Source of the DNA: Hydractinia symbiolongicarpus
Taxonomy: Eukaryota; Cnidaria; Hydrozoa; Anthoathecata; Hydractiniidae
NCBI RefSeq assembly: GCF_029227915.1
Contig: NC_079880.1
Location: 28,019,501 to 28,083,500, forward strand
Direction of reading: 5' to 3'
Length of the DNA: 64,000 bases
Shown here piece after piece: positions 24,194-37,765 of this stretch (position 1 is its first letter; every line of letters starts with the position of its first letter). Made by a program: the position numbers and the translations under genes. A model generated the notes under the pieces. That model was given only the letters and a program-made list of their open reading frames with translations, did no database searches and was not told the DNA's origin.

Positions 24194-27100
24194 GGTTTTC
24201 GTTTGCCGGCGATTAAACTTCTTTTATTCAGCGTCTCATCAAAAATGAAAACATTTTTAAAAACTACAAGTCTCATGGGCTTTAGTGGTGAAATAATAAT
24301 TTAAAAAATCGTTCGGGAAATGAGTTTACACCCTGGGTACTTTCTTTGTATACTTTTCACTATACGGGCCGAGTCCGGGATTTACGGGAAGTCGCAGGTT
24401 TTCGTTTGCCGGCGATTAAACTTCTTTTATTCAGCGTCTCATCAAAAATGAAAACATTTTTAAAAAACACAAGTCTCATGCGTTTTAGTGGTGAAAAAAT
24501 AATTTAAAAAATCGTTCGGGAAATGAGTTTACTCCCTGGGTACTTTCTTTGTATACTTTTGACTATGCGGGCCGAGTCCGGGGTTTACGGGAAATGGCGG
24601 GTTTTTGTTTGCCGGCGATTAAACTTCTTTTATTCAGCGTCTCATCAAAAATGAAAACATTTTTAAAAACTACAGTTCTCAAGCGTTTTAGTGGTGAAAA
24701 GATAATTTAAAAAATCGTTTTGGAAATGAGTTTACTCACAGGGTACTTTCTTTGTATACATTCGACTATCCGGGCCAAGCCCGGGATTTACGGGAAATCG
24801 CGGGTTTTTGTTTGCCGGCGATTAAACTTTTTTTATTCAGCGTCTCATCAAAAATAAGAACATTTTTGAAAACTACAAGTCTCATGCGTTTTAGTGGTGA
24901 AAAAATAATTTAAAAAGTCGTTCGGGAAATGTGTTTACTCCCTGGGTACTTTCCTTGCATACTTTTGACTATACGGGCCGAGTCCTGGATTTACGGGAAA
25001 TCGCAGGTTTTAGTTTGCCGGCGATTAAACTTCTTTTATTCAGCGTCTCATCGAAAATAAAACATTTTTGAAAACTACAAGTCTCATGCGTTTTAGTGGT
25101 GAAAAAATAATTTAAAAAATCGTTCGGGAAATGAGTTTACTCCCTGGGTACTTTCTTTATATACTTTTGACTATACTGGTCAAGCCCGGGATTTACGGGA
25201 AATCGCGGGTTTTCGTTTGCCGTCGATTAAACATCTTTCATTAAGCGTCTCATCAAAAATGAAAACATTTTTAAAAACTACAAGTCTCAAGCTTGTAGTG
25301 GTGAAGAAATAATTTAAAAAATCGTTCGGAAAATGAGTTTACTCCCTGGGTACTTTCTTTGTATACTTTTGACTATACGGGCCGAGTCCGGGGTTTACGG
25401 GAAATGGCGGGTTATCGTTTGCCGGCGATTAAACTTCTTTTATTCAGCGTCTCATCAAAAATGAAAACATTTTTGAAAACTACAAGTCTCATGCGTTTTA
25501 GTGGTAAAAAGATAATATAAAAAATCGTTTTGGAAATGAGTTTACTCACAGGGTACTTTCTTTGTATATATTCGACTATACAGGCCAAGCCCGGGATTTA
25601 CGGGAAATCGCGGGTTTTGTTTTGCCGGCAATTAAACCACTTTCATAAAGCGTCTCATCTAAAATGAAAACATTTCTGAAAACTACAAGTCTCATGCGTT
25701 TTAGTGGTGAAAAAATGATTTAAAAAATCGTTCGGGAAATGAGTTTACTCCCTGGGTACTTTCTTTGTATACTTTTGACTATGCGGGCCGAGTCCGGGGT
25801 TTACGGCAAATGGCGGGTTTTCGTTTGCCGGCGATTAAACTTCTTTTATTCAGCGTCTCATCAAAAATGAAAACATTTTTGAAAACTACAAGTCTCAAGC
25901 TTGTAGTGGTGAAGAAATAATTTAAAAAATCGTTCGGAAAATGAGTTTACTCCCTGGATACTTTCTTTGTATACTTTTGACTATACGGGCCGAGTCCGGG
26001 GTTTACGGGAAATGGCGGGTTATCGTTTGCCGGCGATTAAACTTCTTTTATTCAGCGTCTCATCAAAAATGAAAACATTTTTGAAAACTACAAGTCTCAT
26101 GCGTTTTAGTGGTAAAAAGATAATATAAAAAATCGTTTTGGAAATGAGTTTACTCACAGGGTACTTTCTTTGTATATATTCGACTATACAGGCCAAGCCC
26201 GGGATTTACGGGAAATCGCGGGTTTTGTTTTGCCGGCAATTAAACCACTTTCATAAAGCGTCTTATCTAAAATGAAAACATTTCTAAAAACTACAAGTCT
26301 CATGCGTTTTAGTGGTGAAAAAATAATTTAAAAAATCGTTCGGGAAATGAGTTTACTCCCTGGGTACTTTCTTTGTATACTTTTGACTATGCGGGCCGAG
26401 TCCGGGGTTTACGGCAAATGGCGGGTTTTCGTTTGCCGGCGATTAAACTTCTTTTATTCAGCGTCTCATCAAAAATGAAAACATTTTTGAAAACTACAAG
26501 TCTCAAGCGTTTTAGTGGTGAAAAGATAATTTAAAAAATCGTTTTGGAAATGAGTTTACTCACAGGGTACTTTCTTTGTATACATTCGACTATTTTTGTG
26601 TCAGCGTCTCATCAAAAATGAAAACATTTTTGAAAACTACAAGTCTCAAGCGTTTTAGTGGTGAAAAAATAATTTAAAAAATCGTTCGGGAAATGAGTTT
26701 ACTCCCTGGGTACTTTCTTTGTATACTTTTGACTATACAGGCCAAGCCCGGGATTTACGGAAAATCGCAGGTTTTCGTTTGCCGGCGATTAAACTTCTTT
26801 TATTCAGCGTCTCATCAAAAATGAAAACATTTTTGAAAACTAAAGGTGTCATGCGTTTTAGTGGTGAAAAAATAATTTAAAAAATCGTTCGGGAAATGAG
26901 TTTACTCCCGGGATACTTTCTTTGTATACTTTTGACTATGCGGCCGAGTCCGGGGTTTACGGGAAATGGCGGGTTTTCGTTTGCCGGCGATTAAACTTCT
27001 TTTATTCAGCGTCTCATCAAAAATGAAAACATTTTTAAAAACTACAAGTCTCATGGGCTTTAGTGGTGAAATAATAATTTAAAAAATCGTTTGGGAAATG

Positions 27101-29200
27101 AGTTTACTCCCTGGGTACTTTCTTTGTATACTTTTGACTATACGGGCCGAGTCCGGGATTTACGGGTAATCGCAGGTTTTCGTTTGCCGGCGATTAAACC
27201 TCTTTCATTAAGCGTCTCATCAAAAATGAAAACATTTTTAAAAACTACAAGTCTCATGCGTTGTAGTGGTAAAAAAATTATTTAAAAAACCGTTCGGGAA
27301 ATGAGTTTACTTCCTGGGTACTTTCTTTGTATACTTTTGACTATACGGGCCGAGTCCGTGGCTTACGGGAAATGGCGGGTTTTCGTTTGCCGGCGATTAA
27401 ACCTCTTTTATTCAGCGTCTCATCAAAAATGAAAACATTTTTAAAAACTACAAGTCTCATGCGTTTTAGTGGTGGAAAGATATTTTAAAAAATCGTTGTG
27501 GAAATGAGTTTACTCACAGGGTACTTTCTTTGTATACATTCGACTATACGGGCCAAGCCCGGGATTTACGGGAAATCGCGGGTTTTCGTTTGCCGGCGAT
27601 TAAACCACTTTCATTAAGCGTCTCTTCAAAAATGAAAACATTTTTAAAAACTACAAGTCTTATGCGTTTTAGTGGTGAAAAAATAATTTAAAAAATCGTT
27701 CTGGAAATGAGTTTACTCACTGGGTACTTTCTTTGTATACATTCGACTATACGGCCAAGCCCGGGATTTACGGGAAATCGCGGGTTTTCCTTTGCCGGCG
27801 ATTAAACCTCTTTGATTAAGCGTCTCATCAAAAATGAAAACATTTTTTAAAACTACAAGTCTCAAGCTTGTAGTGGTGAAAAAATAATTTAAAAAATCGT
27901 TCGGAAAATGAGTTTACTCCCTGGGTACTTTCTTTGTATACTTTTGACTATACGGGCCGAGTCCGGGGTTTACGGGAAATGGCGGGTTTTTGTTTGCCGG
28001 CGATTAAACTTCTTTTATTCAGCGTCTCATCAAAAATGAAAACATTTTTGAAAACTACAGTTCTCAAGCGTTCTAGTGGTGAAAAGATAATTTAAAAAAT
28101 CGTTTTGGAAATGAGTTTACTCACAGGGTACTTTCTTTGTATACATTCGACTATACGGGCCAAGCCCGGGATTTACGGGAAATCGCGGGTTTTTGTTTGC
28201 CGGCGATTAAACTTTTTTTATTCAGCGTCTCATCAAAAATAAGAACATTTTTGAAAACTACAAGTCTCATGCGTTTTAGTGGTGAAAAAATAATTTAAAA
28301 AGTCGTTCGGGAAATGAGTTTACTCCCTGGGTACTTTCCTTGTATACTTTTGACTATACGGGCCGAGTCCGGGATTTACGGGAAATCGCAGGTTTTAGTT
28401 TGCCGGCGATTAAACTTCTTTTATTCAGCGTCTCATCAAAAATAAAACATTTTTGAAAACTACAAGTCTCATGCGTTTTAGTGGTGAAAAGATAATTTAA
28501 AAAATCGTTTTGGAAATGAGTTTACTCACAGGGTACTTTCTTTGTATACATTCGACTATACAGGCCAAGCCCGGGATTTACGGGAAATCGCGGGTTTTGT
28601 TTTGCCGGCGATTAAACAACTTTTATTAAGCGTCTCATCAAAAATGAAAACATTTCTAAGAACTACAAGTCTCATGCGTTTTAGTGGTGAAAAAATAATT
28701 TAAAAAATCGTTCGGGAAATGAGTTTACTCCCTGGGTACTTTCTTTGTATACTTTTGACTATACAGGCCAAGCCCGAGATTTACGGAAAATCGCAGGTTT
28801 TCGTTTGCCGGCGATTAAACTTCTTTTATTCAGCGTCTCATCAAAAATGAAAACATTTTTGAAAACTAAAGGTGTCATGCATTTTAGTGGTGAAAAAATA
28901 ATTTAAAAAATCGTTCGGGAAATGAGTTTACTCCCTGGATACTTTCTTTGTATACTTTTGACTATGCGGCCGAGTCCGGGGTTTACAAGAAATGGCGGGT
29001 TTTCGTTTGCCGGCGATTAAACTTCTTTTATTCAGCGTCTCATCAAAAATGAAAACATTTTTAAAAACTACAAGTCTCATGGGCTTTAGTGGTGAAATAA
29101 TAATTTAAAAAATCGTTTGGGAAATGAGTTTACTCCCTGAGTACTTTCTTTGTATACTTTTGACTATACGGGCCGAGTCCGGGATTTACGGGTAATCGCA
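24194..29200 (+). repeat. 5,007-bp higher-order repeat (~25 units), copy 1
   Basis: Landmarks recur at exactly +5,007: TAAAAAACAC (24,461 and 29,468), the truncated-unit junction (26,593 and 31,600) and AAATAAAACATT units. The left limit is set because 24,193 (GCGGG) differs from 29,200 (GCAGG) and everything after agrees. I noted at least six single-base differences in the pair, for example near 25,213, 25,957, 26,265 and 26,909. Inside each copy a three-monomer block with GTTATCGTTTGCC and GGCAATTAAACC also occurs twice, about 609 bp apart. Confidence 0.93.
26594..26736 (+). repeat. 143-bp truncated monomer with TTTTGTG junction
   Basis: After GACTAT the unit lacks its first 60 or so bases (the start dyad, AATCGC and GCCGGC) and resumes as TTTTGTGTCAGCGTCTC. 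The GTG is not in any normal unit, where TTTTATTCAGCG is expected. It is preceded by CATTCGAC and followed by an ACAGGCCAAG unit at 26,737. It is a private marker for the 5,007-bp repeat. Confidence 0.94.
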
Positions 29201-32200
29201 GGTTTTCGTTTGCCGGCGATTAAACTTCTTTTATTCAGCGTCTCATCAAAAATGAAAACATTTTTAAAAACTACAAGTCTCATGGGCTTTAGTGGTGAAA
29301 TAATAATTTAAAAAATCGTTCGGGAAATGAGTTTACACCCTGGGTACTTTCTTTGTATACTTTTCACTATACGGGCCGAGTCCGGGATTTACGGGAAGTC
29401 GCAGGTTTTCGTTTGCCGGCGATTAAACTTCTTTTATTCAGCGTCTCATCAAAAATGAAAACATTTTTAAAAAACACAAGTCTCATGCGTTTTAGTGGTG
29501 AAAAAATAATTTAAAAAATCGTTCGGGAAATGAGTTTACTCCCTGGGTACTTTCTTTGTATACTTTTGACTATGCGGGCCGAGTCCGGGGTTTACGGGAA
29601 ATGGCGGGTTTTTGTTTGCCGGCGATTAAACTTCTTTTATTCAGCGTCTCATCAAAAATGAAAACATTTTTAAAAACTACAGTTCTCAAGCGTTTTAGTG
29701 GTGAAAAGATAATTTAAAAAATTGTTTTGGAAATGAGTTTACTCACAGGGTACTTTCTTTGTATACATTCGACTATCCGGGCCAAGCCCGGGATTTACGG
29801 GAAATCGCGGGTTTTTGTTTGCCGGCGATTAAACTTTTTTTATTCAGCGTCTCATCAAAAATAAGAACATTTTTGAAAACTACAAGTCTCATGCGTTTTA
29901 GTGGTGAAAAAATAATTTAAAAAGTCGTTCGGGAAATGTGTTTACTCCCTGGGTACTTTCCTTGCATACTTTTGACTATACGGGCCGAGTCCTGGATTTA
30001 CGGGAAATCGCAGGTTTTAGTTTGCCGGCGATTAAACTTCTTTTATTCAGCGTCTCATCGAAAATAAAACATTTTTGAAAACTACAAGTCTCATGCGTTT
30101 TAGTGGTGAAAAAATAATTTAAAAAATCGTTCGGGAAATGAGTTTACTCCCTGGGTACTTTCTTTATATACTTTTGACTATACTGGTCAAGCCCGGGATT
30201 TACGGGAAATCGCGGGTTTTCGTTTGCCGGCGATTAAACATCTTTCATTAAGCGTCTCATCAAAAATGAAAACATTTTTAAAAACTACAAGTCTCAAGCT
30301 TGTAGTGGTGAAGAAATAATTTAAAAAATCGTTCGGAAAATGAGTTTACTCCCTGGGTACTTTCTTTGTATACTTTTGACTATACGGGCCGAGTCCGGGG
30401 TTTACGGGAAATGGCGGGTTATCGTTTGCCGGCGATTAAACTTCTTTTATTCAGCGTCTCATCAAAAATGAAAACATTTTTGAAAACTACAAGTCTCATG
30501 CGTTTTAGTGGTAAAAAGATAATATAAAAAATCGTTTTGGAAATGAGTTTACTCACAGGGTACTTTCTTTGTATATATTCGACTATACAGGCCAAGCCCG
30601 GGATTTACGGGAAATCGCGGGTTTTGTTTTGCCGGCAATTAAACCACTTTCATAAAGCGTCTCATCTAAAATGAAAACATTTCTGAAAACTACAAGTCTC
30701 ATGCGTTTTAGTGGTGAAAAAATGATTTAAAAAATCGTTCGGGAAATGAGTTTACTCCCTGGGTACTTTCTTTGTATACTTTTGACTATGCGGGCCGAGT
30801 CCGGGGTTTACGGCAAATGGCGGGTTTTCGTTTGCCGGCGATTAAACTTCTTTTATTCAGCGTCTCATCAAAAATGAAAACATTTTTGAAAACTACAAGT
30901 CTCAAGCTTGTAGTGGTGAAGAAATAATTTAAAAAATCGTTCGGAAAATGAGTTTACTCCCTGGGTACTTTCTTTGTATACTTTTGACTATACGGGCCGA
31001 GTCCGGGGTTTACGGGAAATGGCGGGTTATCGTTTGCCGGCGATTAAACTTCTTTTATTCAGCGTCTCATCAAAAATGAAAACATTTTTGAAAACTACAA
31101 GTCTCATGCGTTTTAGTGGTAAAAAGATAATATAAAAAATCGTTTTGGAAATGAGTTTACTCACAGGGTACTTTCTTTGTATATATTCGACTATACAGGC
31201 CAAGCCCGGGATTTACGGGAAATCGCGGGTTTTGTTTTGCCGGCAATTAAACCACTTTCATAAAGCGTCTCATCTAAAATGAAAACATTTCTAAAAACTA
31301 CAAGTCTCATGCGTTTTAGTGGTGAAAAAATAATTTAAAAAATCGTTCGGGAAATGAGTTTACTCCCTGGGTACTTTCTTTGTATACTTTTGACTATGCG
31401 GGCCGAGTCCGGGGTTTACGGCAAATGGCGGGTTTTCGTTTGCCGGCGATTAAACTTCTTTTATTCAGCGTCTCATCAAAAATGAAAACATTTTTGAAAA
31501 CTACAAGTCTCAAGCGTTTTAGTGGTGAAAAGATAATTTAAAAAATCGTTTTGGAAATGAGTTTACTCACAGGGTACTTTCTTTGTATACATTCGACTAT
31601 TTTTGTGTCAGCGTCTCATCAAAAATGAAAACATTTTTGAAAACTACAAGTCTCAAGCGTTTTAGTGGTGAAAAAATAATTTAAAAAATCGTTCGGGAAA
31701 TGAGTTTACTCCCTGGGTACTTTCTTTGTATACTTTTGACTATACAGGCCAAGCCCGGGATTTACGGAAAATCGCAGGTTTTCGTTTGCCGGCGATTAAA
31801 CTTCTTTTATTCAGCGTCTCATCAAAAATGAAAACATTTTTGAAAACTAAAGGTGTCATGCGTTTTAGTGGTGAAAAAATAATTTAAAAAATCGTTCGGG
31901 AAATGAGTTTACTCCCTGGATACTTTCTTTGTATACTTTTGACTATGCGGCCGAGTCCGGGGTTTACGGGAAATGGCGGGTTTTCGTTTGCCGGCGATTA
32001 AACTTCTTTTATTCAGCGTCTCATCAAAAATGAAAACATTTTTAAAAACTACAAGTCTCATGGGCTTTAGTGGTGAAATAATAATTTAAAAAATCGTTTG
32101 GGAAATGAGTTTACTCCCTGGGTACTTTCTTTGTATACTTTTGACTATACGGGCCGAGTCCGGGATTTACGGGTAATCGCAGGTTTTCGTTTGCCGGCGA

Positions 32201-34029
32201 TTAAACCTCTTTCATTAAGCGTCTCATCAAAAATGAAAACATTTTTAAAAACTACAAGTCTCATGCGTTGTAGTGGTAAAAAAATTATTTAAAAAACCGT
32301 TCGGGAAATGAGTTTACTTCCTGGGTACTTTCTTTGTATACTTTTGACTATACGGGCCGAGTCCGTGGCTTACGGGAAATGGCGGGTTTTCGTTTGCCGG
32401 CGATTAAACCTCTTTTATTCAGCGTCTCATCAAAAATGAAAACATTTTTAAAAACTACAAGTCTCATGCGTTTTAGTGGTGGAAAGATATTTTAAAAAAT
32501 CGTTGTGGAAATGAGTTTACTCACAGGGTACTTTCTTTGTATACATTCGACTATACGGGCCAAGCCCGGGATTTACGGGAAATCGCGGGTTTTCGTTTGC
32601 CGGCGATTAAACCACTTTCATTAAGCGTCTCTTTAAAAATGAAAACATTTTTAAAAACTACAAGTCTTATGCGTTTTAGTGGTGAAAAAATAATTTAAAA
32701 AATCGTTCTGGAAATGAGTTTACTCACTGGGTACTTTCTTTGTATACATTCGACTATACGGCCAAGCCCGGGATTTACGGGAAATCGCGGGTTTTCCTTT
32801 GCCGGCGATTAAACCTCTTTGATTAAGCGTCTCATCAAAAATGAAAACATTTTTTAAAACTACAAGTCTCAAGCTTGTAGTGGTGAAAAAATAATTTAAA
32901 AAATCGTTCGGAAAATGAGTTTACTCCCTGGGTACTTTCTTTGTATACTTTTGACTATACGGGCCGAGTCCGGGGTTTACGGGAAATGGCGGGTTTTTGT
33001 TTGCCGGCGATTAAACTTCTTTTATTCAGCGTCTCATCAAAAATGAAAACATTTTTGAAAACTACAGTTCTCAAGCGTTCTAGTGGTGAAAAGATAATTT
33101 AAAAAATCGTTTTGGAAATGAGTTTACTCACAGGGTACTTTCTTTGTATACATTCGACTATACGGGCCAAGCCCGGGATTTACGGGAAATCGCGGGTTTT
33201 TGTTTGCCGGCGATTAAACTTTTTTTATTCAGCGTCTCATCAAAAATAAGAACATTTTTGAAAACTACAAGTCTCATGCGTTTTAGTGGTGAAAAAATAA
33301 TTTAAAAAGTCGTTCGGGAAATGAGTTTACTCCCTGGGTACTTTCCTTGTATACTTTTGACTATACGGGCCGAGTCCGGGATTTACGGGAAATCGCAGGT
33401 TTTAGTTTGCCGGCGATTAAACTTCTTTTATTCAGCGTCTCATCAAAAATAAAACATTTTTGAAAACTACAAGTCTCATGCGTTTTAGTGGTGAAAAGAT
33501 AATTTAAAAAATCGTTCGGGAAATGAGTTTACTCCCTGGGTACTTTCTTTGTATACTTTTGACTATACAGGCCAAGCCCGAGATTTACGGAAAATCGCAG
33601 GTTTTCGTTTGCCGGCGATTAAACTTCTTTTATTCAGCGTCTCATCAAAAATGAAAACATTTTTGAAAACTAAAGGTGTCATGCATTTTAGTGGTGAAAA
33701 AATAATTTAAAAAATCGTTCGGGAAATGAGTTTACTCCCTGGATACTTTCTTTGTATACTTTTGACTATGCGGCCGAGTCCGGGGTTTACAAGAAATGGC
33801 GGGTTTTCGTTTGCCGGCGATTAAACTTCTTTTATTCAGCGTCTCATCAAAAATGAAAACATTTTTAAAAACTACAAGTCTCATGGGCTTTAGTGGTGAA
33901 ATAATAATTTAAAAAATCGTTTGGGAAATGAGTTTACTCCCTGAGTACTTTCTTTGTATACTTTTGACTATACGGGCCGAGTCCGGGATTTACGGGTAAT
34001 CGCAGGTTTTCGTTTGCCGGCGATTAAAC
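29201..34029 (+). repeat. 5,007-bp higher-order repeat, copy 2 (one 203-bp monomer missing)
   Basis: The offset from copy 1 is 5,007 bp up to about 33,515 and 4,804 bp afterwards, so exactly one 203-bp unit (about 28,508-28,710 in copy 1) is absent. The chimeric unit joins GAAAAGATAATTTAAAAAA of one monomer to CGGGAAATGAG of the next. Homology ends at 34,029, where this copy reads AAACC and copy 1 reads AAACTT (29,225). Confidence 0.93.
31601..31743 (+). repeat. 143-bp truncated monomer, second copy
   Basis: Same junction and length as 26,594-26,736, exactly 5,007 bp downstream. The shared rare junction shows that truncation came before duplication of the 5-kb repeat. Confidence 0.94.
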
Positions 34030-36610
34030 CTCTTTCATTAAGCGTCTCATCAAAAATGAAAACATTTTTAAAAACTACAAGTCTCATGCGTTGTAGTGGT
34101 AAAAAAATAATATAAAAAATCGTTTTGGAAATGAGTTTACTCACAGGGTACTTTCTTTGTATACATTCGACTATACGGGCCAAGCCCGGGATTTACGGGA
34201 AATCGCGGATTTTCGTTTGCCGGCGATTAAGCCTCTTTCATTAAGCGTCTCATCAAAAATGAAAACATTTTTGAAAACTACAAGTCTCATGCGTTGTAGT
34301 GGTGAAAAAATAATTTAAAAATTCGTTCGGAAAATGAGTTTACTCCCTGGGTACTTTCTTTGCATACTTTTGACTATACGGGCCGAGTCCGGGGTTTACG
34401 GGAAATGGTGGGTTTTCGTTTGCCGGCGATTAAACTTCTTTTATTCAGCGTCTCATCAAAAATGAAAACATTTTTGAAAACTACAAGTCTCATGCGTTTT
34501 AGTGGTAAAAAGATAATTTAAAAAATCGTTTTGGAAATGAGTTTAATCACAGGGTGCTTCTTTGTATACATTCGACTATACAGGCCAAGCCCGGGATTTA
34601 CGGGAAATCGCGGGTTTTCGTTTGCCGGCGATTAAACTTCTTTTATTCAGCGTCTCATCAAAAATGAAAACATTTTTGAGAACTACAAGTCTCTTGCGTT
34701 GTAGCGGTGAAAAAGGTATTTAAAAAATCGTTCGCAACATAAGTTTACTCCCTGGGTACTTTCTTTGTATACTTTTGACTATACGGGCCGAGTCCGGGGT
34801 TCACGGGAAATGCCGGGTTTTCGTTTGCCGGCGATTAAACTTCTTTTATTCAGCGTCCCATCAAATATGGAAACATTTTTGAAAACTACAAGTCTCATGC
34901 TTTTTAGTGGTAAAAAAATAATATAAAAAATCGTTCGGAAAATGAGTTTACTCCCTGGGTACTTTCTTTGTATACTTTTGACTATACGGGCCGAGTCCGG
35001 GATTTACGGGAAATCGCGGATTTTCGTTTGCCGGCGATTAAACCTCTTTCATTAAGCGTCTCATCAAAAATGAAAACATTTTTGAAAACTACAAGTCTCA
35101 TGCGTTGTAGTGGTGAAAAAATAATTTAAAAATTCGTTCGGAAAATGAGTTTACTCCCTGGGTACTTTCTTTGCATACTTTTGACTATACGGGCCGAGTC
35201 CGGGGTTTACGGGAAATGGTGGGTTTTCGTTTGCCGGCGATTAAACTTCTTTTATTCAGCGTCTCATCAAAAATGAAAACATTTTTGAAAACTACAAGTC
35301 TCATGCGTTTTAGTGGTAAAAAGATAATTTAAAAAATCGTTTTGGAAATGAGTTTAATCACAGGGTGCTTCTTTGTATACATTCGACTATACAGGCCAAG
35401 CCCGGGATTTACGGGAAATCGCGGGTTTTCGTTTGCAAGCGATTAAACTTCTTTTATTCAGCCTCTCATCAAAAATGAAAACATTTTTAAGAACTACAAG
35501 TCTCATGCGTTGTAGCGGTGAAAAAGGTATTTAAAAAATCGTTCGCAACATAAGTTTACTCCCTGGGTACTTTCTTTGTATACTTTTGACTATACGGGCC
35601 GAGTCCGGGGTTCACGGGAAATGCCGGGTTTTCGTTTGCCGGCGATTAAACTTCTTTTATTCAGCGTCCCATCAAATATGAAAACATTTTTGAAAACTAC
35701 AAGTCTCATGCGTTTTAGTGGTAAAAAAATAATATAAAAAATTGTTCGGAAAATGAGTTTACTCCCTGGGTACTTTCTTTGTATACTTTTGACTATACGG
35801 GCCGAGTCCGGGGTTTACGGGAAATGGCGGGTTTTCGTTTGCCGGCGATTAAACTTCTTTTATTCAGCGTCTCATCAAAAATGAAAACATTTTTAAAAAC
35901 TACAAGTCTCATGCGTTTTAGTGGTGAAAAGATAATTTAAAAAATCGTTTTGGAAATGAGTTTACTCACAGGGTACTTTCTTTGTATACATTCGACTATA
36001 CAGGTCAAGCCCGGGATTTACGGGAAATCGCGGTTTTTGTTTGCCGGCGATTAAACCACTTTCATTAAGCGTCTCATCAAAAATGAAAACATTTCTAAAA
36101 ACTACAAGTCTCATGCGTTTTAGTGGTGAAAAAATAATTTAAAAAATCGTTCGGGAAACAAGTTTACTCCCTGGGTACTTTCTTTGTTTACTTTTGACTA
36201 TACGGGCCGAGTCCAGGATTTACGGGAAGTCACGGGTTTTCGTTTGAGGGCGATTAAACTTCTTTTATTCAGCGTCTCATCAAAAATGAAAACATTTTTG
36301 AAAACTACAAGTCTCATGCGTTTTAGTGGTAAAAAGATAATATAAAAAATCGTTTTGGAAATGAGTTTACTCACAGGGTACTTTCTTTGTATACATTCGA
36401 CTATACAGGCCAAGCCCGGGATTTACGGGAAGGCGCGGGTTTTCGTTTGAGGGCGATTAAACTTCTTTTATTCAGCGTCTCATCAAAAATGAAAACATTT
36501 TTGAAAACTACAAGTCTCATGCGTTTTAGTGGTAAAAAGATAATATAAAAAATCGTTTTGGAAATGAGTTTACTCACAGGGTACTTTCTTTGTATACATT
36601 CGACTATACG
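34030..36610 (+). repeat. 23-mer-offset duplicated segment (4,664 bp), copy 1
   Basis: This matches about 38,690-41,275. Aligned marks are GATTAAGCCTC (34,227/38,891), TTTTTGAGAAC, TCAAATATGG (34,861/39,525), AATTCGTTCGG (35,131/39,795) and GGGTGCTTC. The offset becomes 4,665 bp after a single G is lost in CGCGGTTTTTG near 36,032. Copies part at 36,611 (GGGCCGAG) versus 41,276 (GGGCCAAG). The first GAGGGCGATT units of the window appear near 36,247. Confidence 0.86.
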
Positions 36611-37765
36611 GGCCGAGTCCGGGGTTCACGGGAAATGCCGGGTTTTCGTTTGCCGGCGATTAAACTTCTTTTATTCAGCGTCCCATCAAATATGGAAACA
36701 TTTTTGAAAACTACAAGTCTCATGCTTTTTAGTGGTAAAAAAATAATATAAAAAATCGTTCGGAAAATGAGTTTACTCCCTGGGTACTTTCTTTGTATAC
36801 TTTTGACTATACGGGCCGAGTCCGGGATTTACGGGAAATCGCGGATTTTCGTTTGCCGGCGATTAAACCTCTTTCATTAAGCGTCTCATCAAAAATGAAA
36901 ACATTTTTGAAAACTACAAGTCTCATGCGTTGTAGTGGTGAAAAAATAATTTAAAAATTCGTTCGGAAAATGAGTTTACTCCCTGGGTACTTTCTTTGCA
37001 TACTTTTGACTATACGGGCCGAGTCCGGGGTTTACGGGAAATGGTGGGTTTTCGTTTGCCGGCGATTAAACTTCTTTTACTCAGCGTCTCATCAAAAATG
37101 AAAACATTTTTGAAAACTACAAGTCTCATGCGTTTTAGTGGTAAAAAGATAATTTAAAAAATCGTTTTGGAAATGAGTTTAATCACAGGGTGCTTCTTTG
37201 TATACATTCGACTATACAGGCCAAGCCCGGGATTTACGGGAAATCGCGGGTTTTCGTTTGCAAGCGATTAAACTTCTTTTATTCAGCCTCTCATCAAAAA
37301 TGAAAACATTTTTAAGAACTACAAGTCTCATGCGTTGTAGCGGTGAAAAAGGTATTTAAAAAATCGTTCGCAACATAAGTTTACTCCCTGGGTACTTTCT
37401 TTGTATACTTTTGACTATACGGGCCGAGTCCGGGGTTCACGGGAAATGCCGGGTTTTCGTTTGCCGGCGATTAAACTTCTTTTATTCAGCGTCCCATCAA
37501 ATATGAAAACATTTTTGAAAACTACAAGTCTCATGCGTTTTAGTGGTAAAAAAATAATATAAAAAATTGTTCGGAAAATGAGTTTACTCCCTGGGTACTT
37601 TCTTTGTATACTTTTGACTATACGGGCCGAGTCCGGGGTTTACGGGAAATGGCGGGTTTTCGTTTGCCGGCGATTAAACTTCTTTTATTCAGCGTCTCAT
37701 CAAAAATGAAAACATTTTTAAAAACTACAAGTCTCATGCGTTTTAGTGGTGAAAAGATAATTTAA
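36605..37765 (+). repeat. Nine-monomer-offset duplicate (1,825 bp) of ~34,780-35,940
   Basis: Marks repeating at +1,825 include TCAAATATGG (34,861/36,686) and GCAAGCGATTAAAC with CAGCCTCTCATC (35,436/37,261), a rare variant pair found nowhere else. The block ends in a chimeric unit near 37,770, where CGGGAAACAAG and CATTCGAC are joined to CGCGGTTTTTGTTTGAGGG, combining marks of three different upstream monomers. Confidence 0.85.

Noticed and set aside
26594-26736. Transposon insertion scar at the TTTTGTG junction
   Set aside because: No inserted element, target-site duplication or terminal repeat; it is a simple 60-bp loss with three novel bases.
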